Positions 1 through 6,193 of a DNA stretch of 6,795 nt are shown here, piece after piece. Origin of the DNA: Prevotella sp. (GTDB taxonomy: Bacteria; Bacteroidota; Bacteroidia; Bacteroidales; Bacteroidaceae); contig JAJPYV010000268.1 in the NCBI GenBank assembly GCA_021204735.1, forward strand, positions 1 to 6,795, in the 5' to 3' direction. A program made the position numbers and the translations under genes. Under the pieces are notes generated by a model that saw nothing but the letters and a program-made list of their open reading frames with translations, ran no database searches and was not told where the DNA came from. Numbering within the stretch: the stretch's first letter is position 1; each line of letters opens with the position of its first letter.

Positions 1-715
1 ATGGTTTACTTGTGCTCGAACTACTTGTCTTGCTCGTTGAGGTCGACGGTTTGCTATTGTTATTTGCCGGTTTGCTATTGTTATTTGCCGGCTTGCTATT
101 GTTATTTGCCGGCTTGCTATTGTTATTTGCCGGCTTAGCAGAACTATGGTTTTTAGTATTTACAGGTATTTTATCTTTATTTGCAGTAGCGATTTTTTTG
201 GAAGCTGCTTTGATATCAACTTTTTTAGGTGCAGGTTTAAGTATATTCTTAACACTGAACGTGCGCCCTTTGTACCAACTCTTGTTGCCATTTTTTAACC
301 AACTATGTCCACCAAAGTAAGTGGAGAAGATTTTTGGGATGGAAAAGAAAAGGAGTGCTGCGTCAGTATAACGCTCATAAATACTGAACTTAAACCCATC
401 GAGCCATGTAACAGGACGATAGAAATAAGCAGCATTCAAGAATAAGTTATACTGTGTTGCTGTAAGCACATAACTCATGTCAAGGTTACGGCGTGACCAA
501 TATGTGCCATAAAGGTCATTAGACGTTTCCAACTCCATGAGGTAGTCGAGATTTATTTCGTATGCGGCATCATACTGTTCATCAGATAATCCTAATTCGT
601 ATGCCATCTTATCGGTTAGAAACAAAGCCTCTGAGCTTGCCTCTTCGTATGACATTGCCTTTGCCGTCATTGTCATGACAAGCATTGTTACAAGTGTAAA
701 TAGATACTTTTTCAT
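1..715 (-). CDS. Secreted protein of unknown function, N-terminal part (cut by window edge)
   Basis: An open frame runs leftwards from an ATG at 715-713 for 238 codons without a stop and leaves the window at position 2, so the C-terminus is missing. Residues 1-20 look like a signal peptide: MKKY, a hydrophobic core (LFTLVTMLVM), and an AKA site before MSYEE. Residues about 22-150 form a compact domain rich in Tyr, Trp and Phe, with LGLSDEQYDAAYEINLDYL at 41-59 and DLYGTYWSRRNLD at 67-79. I recall similar hypothetical proteins in Prevotella and Bacteroides but know no function. From about 155 the chain turns basic and low-complexity: Lys/Ala-rich, then four KPANNNS repeats (194-221), then a Ser/Thr/Lys tail. 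This suggests an exported, possibly envelope-associated protein with a disordered C-terminus. The ATG choice is supported by the signal peptide and by a good Bacteroidetes promoter about 75 bases upstream. The gene is divergent from leuS. Confidence 0.82.
   Translation of the reverse strand, partial: MKKYLFTLVTMLVMTMTAKAMSYEEASSEALFLTDKMAYELGLSDEQYDAAYEINLDYLMELETSNDLYGTYWSRRNLDMSYVLTATQYNLFLNAAYFYRPVTWLDGFKFSIYERYTDAALLFFSIPKIFSTYFGGHSWLKNGNKSWYKGRTFSVKNILKPAPKKVDIKAASKKIATANKDKIPVNTKNHSSAKPANNNSKPANNNSKPANNNSKPANNNSKPSTSTSKTSSSSTSKP
51..134 (-). repeat. Four tandem 21-bp repeats encoding KPANNNS
   Basis: Four head-to-tail 21-bp units lie at 51-71, 72-92, 93-113 and 114-134. The last three are identical and the first differs at one base (a synonymous Lys codon). 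On the minus strand each encodes Lys-Pro-Ala-Asn-Asn-Asn-Ser. The unit is seven codons, so gain or loss of copies keeps the frame. The near-perfect DNA identity points to recent expansion by slippage or unequal recombination. The long hydrophobic reading frame on the plus strand here is only the antisense of this repeat. Confidence 0.95.
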
Positions 716-791
716 AATTAACAGTCTTTAAATAGTCTATAAATTTAATGTTGTTCAAGCATTAAGAAATAAATATATCCTTTTTATACCG

Positions 792-823
792 CAAAGTTAA
801 GGCTTTTTTCCCAAAAGAACAAA
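792..823 (-). promoter_or_regulatory. Predicted Bacteroidetes-type promoter for the secreted protein
   Basis: Read on the minus strand, TTTG (823-820) is followed after 20 bases by TAACTTTG (799-792). This fits the Bacteroidetes primary sigma factor pattern, with -33 TTTG and -7 TAnnTTTG. Transcription should start near 785, giving a 5' leader of roughly 70 AT-rich bases before the ATG at 715. No Shine-Dalgarno is visible, which is usual in this phylum. Confidence 0.65.
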
Positions 824-852
824 GAGAAACAACATATTAAATCTTCTTTTCT

Positions 853-883
853 TTTGTATTTCAGTTAACTTGCTGTACCTTTG
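853..883 (+). promoter_or_regulatory. Predicted Bacteroidetes-type promoter for leuS
   Basis: TTTG (853-856), a 19-base spacer, then TACCTTTG (876-883) match the Bacteroidetes -33/-7 consensus. The predicted transcription start is near 890, leaving about 40 bases of leader before the ATG at 932. The box also helps settle the leuS start: the in-frame TTG at 881 lies inside the -7 element and so would not be transcribed from this promoter. No Shine-Dalgarno precedes the ATG. Confidence 0.68.
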
Positions 884-931
884 CACCTTGATATAAAGAT
901 ACTTAATATAAGAAACCATATTTTCAACAAG

Positions 932-3900
932 ATGGAATATAACTTTACGGATATTGAGAAAAGATGGCAAAAAGAGTGGGTTGAAAAAAATACCTACAAG
1001 GTTGCCGAAGACAAGAACAAAAAAAAGTTCTACGTACTCAACATGTTCCCTTATCCTTCGGGAGCAGGACTTCATGTAGGTCATCCTTTAGGTTATATAG
1101 CGTCTGACATTTATGCCCGCTACAAACGACTGAAAGGCTTCAACGTACTGAATCCTATGGGTTACGATGCCTACGGATTGCCAGCCGAACAATATGCAAT
1201 ACAGACTGGGCAACATCCTGCAATAACAACTGTGAATAACATCAACAGATACCGTGAGCAATTGGATAAAATAGGTTTCTCGTTTGACTGGGATAGGGAA
1301 GTGCGCACATGCGATCCTGGTTATTACAAATGGACACAATGGGCTTTCCAGAAAATGTTCCAAAGTTATTATTGCAACGTTTCAAAAAAAGCGCAACCTA
1401 TTTATCAACTGATTGAGCATTTTGAGAAATGTGGTACAGAGGCACTTGATGTGGCACAAAGCAAGGAACTGGAATTCACTGCCGACGAGTGGAACGCTAT
1501 GGATGAAAAGCAGAAGCAGGAAACATTGATGAATTATCGTATAGCATATCTTGGTGAAACTATGGTAAACTGGTGTCCAATGCTCGGTACGGTACTTGCC
1601 AACGATGAGGTTGTAGACGGTGTTAGTGAGCGTGGAGGTTATCCTGTTGTGCAGAAAAAAATGCGCCAATGGTGCCTGCGCGTCAGTGCATACGCACAGC
1701 GTCTGCTTGATGGCTTAGACACAATAGACTGGACTGACTCATTGAAAGAAACCCAAAGAAACTGGATAGGACGCTCAGAAGGAACGGAAGTGAGATTTAG
1801 AGTAGCCCCCCACCAACTCCCCCCATTAGGGGGAGAGCCTGATTACACAGAAGGCGGTGGGCAGTCAAACCAAGATAACACCCATACATCTAACTCCAAA
1901 GTCTCCCCTAAGGGGGGAGATTTAGAGGGGGCTTTCCCTCAGGGAGATTTAGAGGGGGCTTCCATTGTCATTTTTACCACACGTGCCGACACGATGTTTG
2001 GTGTTACTTTCATGGTTCTTGCTCCAGAAAGTGAGTATGTTACACAAGTAACCACACCCGAACAACAGGCTGCTGTGGATGAATATCTTGCCGCAACAAA
2101 AAAGAGAACAGAAAGGGAGAGAATTTCTGACCGTCGTGTCAGTGGTGTTTTCACTGGTAGTTATGCTATCAACCCATTCACTAACGACGAGATACCTATT
2201 TGGATTAGTGATTATGTACTTGCAGGATATGGTACAGGAGCAATAATGGCGGTACCAGCACACGACTCTCGTGACTATGCTTTCGCAAAACATTTCAACC
2301 TTCCCATCATTCCTCTTATTGAAGGAGCTGATGTAAGTGAGGAAAGCTATGATGCAAAAGAAGGAATAGTTTGTAATAGTCCAGCCCCCCACCAACTCCA
2401 CCCCTTAGGGGAAGAGCCTGATTACACAAAAGGCAGTGGGCAGACAAACCAAGATAACACCCATACATCTAACTCCAAAGTCTCCCCTAAGGGGGGAGAT
2501 TTAGAGGGGGCTTTCCCTCAGGGAGATTTAGAGGGGGCTTCAATTTTTTACAAAACTGCAGATCCATATAATTATGATATATTAAAAGACAATTCAAAGT
2601 TCAATAGAAAAAATCCCACGGAAGCAGAAGATGCGTTATGGGAAGTATTAAAAAGAAAATCATTAGGGCAAAAATTCCGTCGTCAACATGTAATAGGAGA
2701 TTTCATTGTTGATTTCGTATGTCTTTCCAGTCAACTGATTATAGAAGTAGATGGAGGTTATCATAATGATGCAAAACAGATTGAAGAAGATAAACTAAGG
2801 ACACAATTCTTAAATGAAAAAGGTTTTAACGTTATCCGCTTCACAAACGAAGAAATTTTTGGAGACATTGAAACAGTAATTTCAACAATAAAGGATAATT
2901 TAAAAGATTCTGGTTACACAGAATGTAACGAGCAGACAAGCAACACCCATAGATCTAACTACAAAGTCTCCCCTAAGGGGGGAGATTTAGAGGGGGCTTC
3001 AGAGGGGGCTCTTGTTCTCAATGGCCTTACTGTAAAGGAAGCAATTGCAGCTACTAAAAAATATGTCAAAGAGCATAATATGGGAAGGGTGAAAGTGAAT
3101 TACCGTCTCCGTGATGCTATTTTCTCAAGACAGAGATATTGGGGCGAGCCGTTCCCTGTGTACTACAAGGACAATATGCCTTACATGATACCGGAAGATA
3201 AATTGCCATTGGAACTTCCAGAAATAGATGAATACAAACCTACAGAGACTGGCGAACCTCCTCTTGGACATGCCAAAGTATGGGCTTGGGACACACAGAA
3301 TAATTGTGTAGTAGAAAATTCAAAGATTGACAATATCAATGTGTTCCCTCTCGAACTGAACACAATGCCTGGATTTGCAGGTTCTTCTGCCTATTATCTG
3401 CGCTATATGGATCCTCACAATGATGAATGTCTTGTTTCAAAGGATATTGACGAATATTGGCAGAATGTCGATTTATATGTTGGTGGTACGGAACATGCTA
3501 CTGGACACCTTATTTACTCACGTTTCTGGAATAAATTTCTACACGATATTGGGATATCCGCAGTAGAAGAACCATTCAAAAAACTTGTCAATCAAGGTAT
3601 GATACAAGGGCGAAGCAATTTCGTATATCGTATAAAAGACAGTAACACTTTCGTATCACTGAATCTTAAGGACAAGTATGATGTTACCCCTATACACGTT
3701 GATGTAAATATGGTTCATGGTGATGTACTTGATATAAATACATTCAAGTCATGGCGACCAGAATACGAAAATGCTGAGTTCTTGCTCGAAGATGGCAAAT
3801 ATGTATGTGGCTGGGCTGTAGAGAAAATGTCAAAGTCGATGTATAATGTGGTAAATCCAGACATGATAGTGGAGCGGTACGGAGCAGATACTCTTCGACT

Positions 3901-4510
3901 TTACGAGATGTTCCTCGGACCAGTTGAGCAAAGCAAGCCATGGGACACCAATGGTATAGACGGTTGTCACCGTTTCCTAAGAAAGTTCTGGGCATTGTTT
4001 TATGGCAAGGAAAATACATTGCAAGTAAATGATGAACTACCTACACCAGAACAACTGAAATCTGTTCACAAACTTATCAAAAAAGTATCATACGACATAG
4101 AGAATTTCAGTTACAACACGTCGATTGCCGCTTTCATGATTTGTGTTAACGAGCTTACTCAATTGAAATGCCACAATAAGACACTTTTACAAGACATTGT
4201 AGTACTTATCGCACCATTTGCGCCACATATTGCAGAAGAATTATGGCATGCATTGGGCAATAATACAACTGTATGCGATGCTCAATGGCCCGAATACGAT
4301 GAGAAATATCTCGTGGAAAGTAAAATGCAGTTGACTGTATCATTTAACGGCAAGGCACGTTTCCAAATGGAATTTCCTGTTGACGCAGACAACAAGACTA
4401 TTGAGAATGCTGTATTAAACGACGAGAAATCGGCAAAATATCTTAATGATAAACAAGTCGTCAAGATAATTATAGTACCAAAGAAAATTGTTAATATTGT
4501 AGTAAAATAA
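932..4510 (+). CDS. leuS: Leucyl-tRNA synthetase with two in-frame insertions, one carrying a DUF559 nuclease domain
   Basis: This is cytoplasmic class Ia leucine-tRNA ligase, which charges tRNA-Leu with leucine using ATP and edits mischarged products. Counting from the ATG at 932 (1192 aa), it keeps the HIGH motif as HVGH (48-51), the CP1 editing motifs TTRADT (349-354) and [17 protein letters not shown] (432-448), the catalytic segment [19 protein letters not shown] (965-969), and an intact anticodon-binding and C-terminal region. The start [10 protein letters not shown] matches Bacteroidales LeuRS as I remember it. An in-frame TTG at 881 would add 17 residues but lies in the promoter -7 box. 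Residues 292-344 and 485-693 are foreign insertions (53 and 209 aa). Without them the length is 930 aa, normal for the phylum. Both sit in loops of the editing domain and leave the key residues intact, so the enzyme is probably active in synthesis. The effect on editing is unknown. It is transcribed alone, with its own promoter and terminator. Confidence 0.96.
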   Translation: MEYNFTDIEKRWQKEWVEKNTYKVAEDKNKKKFYVLNMFPYPSGAGLHVGHPLGYIASDIYARYKRLKGFNVLNPMGYDAYGLPAEQYAIQTGQHPAITTVNNINRYREQLDKIGFSFDWDREVRTCDPGYYKWTQWAFQKMFQSYYCNVSKKAQPIYQLIEHFEKCGTEALDVAQSKELEFTADEWNAMDEKQKQETLMNYRIAYLGETMVNWCPMLGTVLANDEVVDGVSERGGYPVVQKKMRQWCLRVSAYAQRLLDGLDTIDWTDSLKETQRNWIGRSEGTEVRFRVAPHQLPPLGGEPDYTEGGGQSNQDNTHTSNSKVSPKGGDLEGAFPQGDLEGASIVIFTTRADTMFGVTFMVLAPESEYVTQVTTPEQQAAVDEYLAATKKRTERERISDRRVSGVFTGSYAINPFTNDEIPIWISDYVLAGYGTGAIMAVPAHDSRDYAFAKHFNLPIIPLIEGADVSEESYDAKEGIVCNSPAPHQLHPLGEEPDYTKGSGQTNQDNTHTSNSKVSPKGGDLEGAFPQGDLEGASIFYKTADPYNYDILKDNSKFNRKNPTEAEDALWEVLKRKSLGQKFRRQHVIGDFIVDFVCLSSQLIIEVDGGYHNDAKQIEEDKLRTQFLNEKGFNVIRFTNEEIFGDIETVISTIKDNLKDSGYTECNEQTSNTHRSNYKVSPKGGDLEGASEGALVLNGLTVKEAIAATKKYVKEHNMGRVKVNYRLRDAIFSRQRYWGEPFPVYYKDNMPYMIPEDKLPLELPEIDEYKPTETGEPPLGHAKVWAWDTQNNCVVENSKIDNINVFPLELNTMPGFAGSSAYYLRYMDPHNDECLVSKDIDEYWQNVDLYVGGTEHATGHLIYSRFWNKFLHDIGISAVEEPFKKLVNQGMIQGRSNFVYRIKDSNTFVSLNLKDKYDVTPIHVDVNMVHGDVLDINTFKSWRPEYENAEFLLEDGKYVCGWAVEKMSKSMYNVVNPDMIVERYGADTLRLYEMFLGPVEQSKPWDTNGIDGCHRFLRKFWALFYGKENTLQVNDELPTPEQLKSVHKLIKKVSYDIENFSYNTSIAAFMICVNELTQLKCHNKTLLQDIVVLIAPFAPHIAEELWHALGNNTTVCDAQWPEYDEKYLVESKMQLTVSFNGKARFQMEFPVDADNKTIENAVLNDEKSAKYLNDKQVVKIIIVPKKIVNIVVK
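1804..1962 (+). repeat. In-frame palindromic repeat, copy 1 (insertion 1 in leuS)
   Basis: This 159-bp block encodes LeuRS residues 292-344, starting [10 protein letters not shown] and ending [22 protein letters not shown]. It is identical to the block at 2383-2541 at 153 of 159 positions, and the last 97 bases (1866-1962) match exactly. It begins AGCCCCC (1804-1810) and nearly ends with the reverse complement GGGGGCT (1954-1960). Inside are a hairpin with 7-bp arms at 1817-1823/1829-1835, another at 1902-1908/1914-1920, and a short one at 1935-1945. A 20-bp unit, GGGAGATTTAGAGGGGGCTT, occurs twice (1915-1934, 1942-1961) with a 27-bp period. The block sits between the strand RFRV and the editing motif TTRADT, where other LeuRS proteins have a short turn. 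The 53-codon length keeps the frame. C/G-run palindromes of this kind look like a dispersed genomic repeat rather than LeuRS sequence. Confidence 0.9.
2383..2541 (+). repeat. In-frame palindromic repeat, copy 2 (left flank of the nuclease)
   Basis: This copy has the same length and phase as copy 1, offset by 579 bases (193 codons). The six differences are at 2400, 2404, 2412, 2429, 2435 and 2444, all in the left 40 percent. Five change the residue and one is silent. It keeps the AGCCCCC/GGGGGCT ends (2383-2389, 2533-2539) and the TCTCCCC/GGGGAGA hairpin (2481-2487, 2493-2499). The first hairpin of copy 1 is weakened here to CCCC-TTA-GGGG (2401-2411). Confidence 0.9.
2543..2908 (+). other. DUF559 (Vsr-like, PD-(D/E)XK-type) nuclease domain embedded in LeuRS
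   Basis: LeuRS residues 538-659 read as a complete DUF559 domain (core about 556-657), a family related to very-short-patch-repair and restriction-type endonucleases. Conserved signatures are visible in order: [16 protein letters not shown] (561-576), [20 protein letters not shown] (578-597), [11 protein letters not shown] (602-612), then R-x2-FL-x3[12 protein letters not shown] (623-642) and a C-terminal helix. The probable acidic active-site residues, Glu in TEAE, Asp594 and Glu605/Asp607, are all present, so nothing suggests decay. Free-standing DUF559 proteins are usually about 110-130 residues, so this is full length. Activity on DNA is inferred from family membership only. It has no start codon and must be translated as part of leuS. 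It could be a selfish cargo or merely a tolerated passenger. Confidence 0.88.
2910..3010 (+). repeat. Partial palindromic repeat, copy 3 (right flank of the nuclease)
   Basis: It aligns with the right part of copies 1 and 2 from their CTGATTACACA onwards, with more substitutions and a 6-bp deletion in the first 40 bases. It is near identical over the AAAGTCTCCCCTAAGGGGGG block and keeps the hairpin arms 2967-2973/2979-2985. It has one GGGAGATTTAGAGGGGGCTT unit rather than two, followed by a stub AGAGGGGGCT (3001-3010), and encodes [16 protein letters not shown]. The left half of the repeat is absent. Confidence 0.82.
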
Positions 4511-4514
4511 GAAC

Positions 4515-4556
4515 AAGGATAGGATAAAAACATAAAATATCCTATCCTTTTGTTTT
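4515..4556 (+). terminator. Intrinsic terminator after leuS
   Basis: A perfect 12-bp stem, AAGGATAGGATA (4515-4526) with TATCCTATCCTT (4538-4549), encloses an 11-base loop. The run TTTTGTTTT (4548-4556) overlaps the end of the stem. It starts 5 bases after the leuS stop and should separate leuS from the downstream genes. Confidence 0.88.
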
Positions 4557-4586
4557 CTCAATATTTCTTTATAACAAACTTAAGCA

Positions 4587-5549
4587 ATGAAACCATTAAA
4601 CATAAGCAATAGAATTCTGATAAACGAAGTAAAGGATTATTTGTTCATAACCCTTGGACTTCTTCTTTACACTTTCGGATGGACTGTATTTTTATTGCCA
4701 TACGAAATTGTTACTGGTGGTGTAACTGGTCTTTCAGCCATTATTTTTTATGCTACAAAAATACCTATTGAGTATTCTTATTTTGTGATAAACTTAGCAC
4801 TACTCATAGTGGCTCTCAAGGTTCTTGGCTTGAAGTTTATGACAAAAACAATTTATGCCATTATTGCATTATCCATAATGTTATGGGCTGCACAGAAAGT
4901 TGTTACCGATTCAGAAGGACATTTTATCCAATTGTTAGGTGAAGGACAAGAATTTATGTCAGTAATTATCGGTTGTGTTATCACGGGAACAGGACTTGCC
5001 ACGGTATTTTTGCATAATGGCAGCACAGGAGGTACAGACATTGTGGCTGCTGTAATAAACAAATACCACAACTTCTCGTTAGGACAGGTGCTGATAGGCG
5101 TTGACCTTCTCATCATCGGAAGTTGTCTTTTCATCCCTGTTTTCGGTGATACTATCCAACGGTGTCACAAAATAGTGTTTGGTCTTTGCACCATGGGAAT
5201 TGAGTGTTTCACACTCGATTATGTTATGAATGTACGTAGAACGTCTGTTCAGTTCCTGATTTTCTCGAAGAAATATCAGGAGATAGCATACGCTATTGGC
5301 ACTGAGATGGAGCGTGGAATAACTATCCTCGATGGTCATGGCTGGTACACGGGCAGTCCGGTAAAAGTGCTTTGTATAATCGTAATGAAGAGTGAGAGCG
5401 TGCAGATATTCCGTCTCATAAAAATGATAGACCCAAACGCTTTCGTGAGTCAGAGCAGCGTAATTGGAACATACGGTGAAGGATTTGATGCAATAAAAGT
5501 AAAGTTAAATAAAAAAGATATAGCCAATAAATTATATAATAACGAATAG
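4587..5549 (+). CDS. YitT family membrane protein (DUF161 + DUF2179)
   Basis: This is a 320-residue inner-membrane protein of the YitT family, whose substrate and function are not established. Hydrophobic spans are visible at about 18-38, 42-58, 62-82, 88-103, 122-143 and 167-186. Two related glycine motifs, TGGVTG (43-48) and GSTGGTD (145-151), fit the duplicated DUF161 layout. The soluble C-terminal DUF2179 domain includes the typical [14 protein letters not shown] (243-256) and ends about 305, probably facing the cytoplasm. The length is about normal for the family. The ATG at 4587 begins the usual short polar N-terminus before the first span, and no Shine-Dalgarno is seen. Only 30 bases lie between the leuS terminator and this start, and I find no convincing promoter there, so its transcription start is unresolved. 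rdgB follows 13 bases after the stop, so the two are probably co-transcribed. Confidence 0.9.
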   Translation: MKPLNISNRILINEVKDYLFITLGLLLYTFGWTVFLLPYEIVTGGVTGLSAIIFYATKIPIEYSYFVINLALLIVALKVLGLKFMTKTIYAIIALSIMLWAAQKVVTDSEGHFIQLLGEGQEFMSVIIGCVITGTGLATVFLHNGSTGGTDIVAAVINKYHNFSLGQVLIGVDLLIIGSCLFIPVFGDTIQRCHKIVFGLCTMGIECFTLDYVMNVRRTSVQFLIFSKKYQEIAYAIGTEMERGITILDGHGWYTGSPVKVLCIIVMKSESVQIFRLIKMIDPNAFVSQSSVIGTYGEGFDAIKVKLNKKDIANKLYNNE

Positions 5550-5552
5550 GGT

Positions 5553-5558
5553 AGGAGG
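5553..5558 (+). promoter_or_regulatory. Strong Shine-Dalgarno before rdgB
   Basis: AGGAGG lies four bases before the rdgB ATG, just after the stop of the YitT gene. It is the only perfect Shine-Dalgarno in the window. Bacteroidetes genes usually lack one, so it may help ribosomes restart within the operon, although the spacing is short. It supports the ATG at 5563. Confidence 0.6.
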
Positions 5559-5562
5559 AACA

Positions 5563-6153
5563 ATGAAAATAGTATTTGCTACAAACAACATGCATAAACT
5601 TTCGGAAATAAGGGATATTCTCGGTAATAATTATGAGATATTGTCTCTTGCCGATATTAGTTGCAATATTGATATTCCTGAAACATCAGACACATTAGAG
5701 GGAAATGCCATGCAAAAGGCACAATATGTTTACAACCATTATCATTTAAGTTGCTTTGCCGATGATACAGGACTTGAAGTAGATGCTCTTGGTGGTGAAC
5801 CTGGTGTATATTCTGCACGTTATGCTGGTGGGGTAGGGCATGACAGTGAGGCAAACATGACAAAATTGCTTGCCAAATTGGGTGACAATCCTAACCGTAA
5901 AGCAAGATTCAGAACTGTCATTTCACTTATTTTAATTGATGAAACTACACACACAGAATTATTTGAAGGTGCTGTAGAAGGTGTGATTACAAATGAGAGA
6001 AGAGGAGATGAGGGATTTGGTTATGACCCTATATTCCAACCTGACGGCTATGACAAGACATTTGCTGAACTTGGTAACGATATTAAGAATACTATTTCCC
6101 ATAGGGCAAGGGCAGTGAAAAAATTAGCGCAATATCTTGAAAATAAAAAATAA
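5563..6153 (+). CDS. rdgB: RdgB/HAM1 family XTP/dITP (non-canonical purine NTP) pyrophosphatase
   Basis: This cytoplasmic enzyme hydrolyses ITP, dITP and XTP to the monophosphates plus pyrophosphate, keeping deaminated purines out of DNA and RNA. The 196-residue length is typical. The family motifs are all present: the N-terminal [11 protein letters not shown] (6-16, phosphate/nucleotide binding), [18 protein letters not shown] (65-82) with the likely catalytic Asp68, the substrate loop GFGYDPIF (151-158), and ISHRARA (178-184), which contacts the base. Nothing is missing. It is the second gene of the probable YitT-rdgB operon. I recall leuS, a YitT gene and rdgB also lying together in other Bacteroidales, which would make the order ancestral, but I could not check this. 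Confidence 0.96.
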   Translation: MKIVFATNNMHKLSEIRDILGNNYEILSLADISCNIDIPETSDTLEGNAMQKAQYVYNHYHLSCFADDTGLEVDALGGEPGVYSARYAGGVGHDSEANMTKLLAKLGDNPNRKARFRTVISLILIDETTHTELFEGAVEGVITNERRGDEGFGYDPIFQPDGYDKTFAELGNDIKNTISHRARAVKKLAQYLENKK

Positions 6154-6193
6154 ACAATTACCGTTTTAATATTGTAAATCCACAAACAACAAA

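Larger units (their letters stand above)
2383..3010 (+). mobile_element. Composite in-frame insertion 2 in leuS: repeat - DUF559 nuclease - partial repeat
   Basis: LeuRS residues 485-693 have no place in the synthetase fold. The segment breaks the editing domain between GIVCNSP and [10 protein letters not shown], where relatives have a short hairpin turn. In order it holds a full 159-bp repeat (2383-2541), a DUF559-type nuclease domain, and a partial repeat (2910-3010). The frame is open throughout. No methionine occurs in the 209 residues, and I see no in-frame GTG or TTG, so the domain has no start of its own. It is not an intein: there is no Cys/Ser-led N-terminal splice block, no terminal His-Asn, and the flanks are repeats rather than splicing motifs. 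Calling it mobile is an inference from the repeat borders, the nuclease cargo and the second nuclease-free copy in the same gene. The exact ends and any target duplication are uncertain. Confidence 0.75.

Noticed and set aside
12..320. Plus-strand frame encoding a repetitive Leu/Phe-rich hydrophobic peptide
   Set aside because: It is the antisense of the KPANNNS repeat of the minus-strand gene, which has a signal peptide, a promoter and domain-like sequence.
881..931. TTG start giving a 17-residue N-terminal extension on LeuRS
   Set aside because: The TTG is part of the predicted -7 promoter box TACCTTTG, and the family normally begins at the MEYNF equivalent at 932.
797..1084. Minus-strand frame of 95 codons overlapping the leuS 5' end
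   Set aside because: It overlaps both promoters and the well-supported start of leuS; its product has no recognisable features.
1902..1920. Hairpins in the leuS insert acting as a terminator
   Set aside because: The stem is GC-rich but is not followed by a T-run, and it lies inside a continuous functional coding frame.
1949..2401. Minus-strand frame of 150 codons within leuS
   Set aside because: It is antisense to the conserved LeuRS editing domain, has no promoter or known motifs, and is best explained as a chance open frame.
1804..3000. CRISPR array
   Set aside because: The repeats are long, few and coding, without regular short spacers or cas genes.
2383..3010. Intein in LeuRS
   Set aside because: There is no N-terminal Cys/Ser splice block, no C-terminal His-Asn followed by Cys/Ser/Thr, and the homing nuclease type (LAGLIDADG) is absent. 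The ends are palindromic repeats also found without a nuclease.
2383..3010. Group I or group II intron carrying an endonuclease
   Set aside because: The reading frame is continuous through the insert in phase with both flanks, and no intron core or domain V-like structure is evident.
4553..4586. Promoter for the YitT gene in the gap after the leuS terminator
   Set aside because: AT-rich bases are present, but no TAnnTTTG box at proper spacing from a TTTG could be found.
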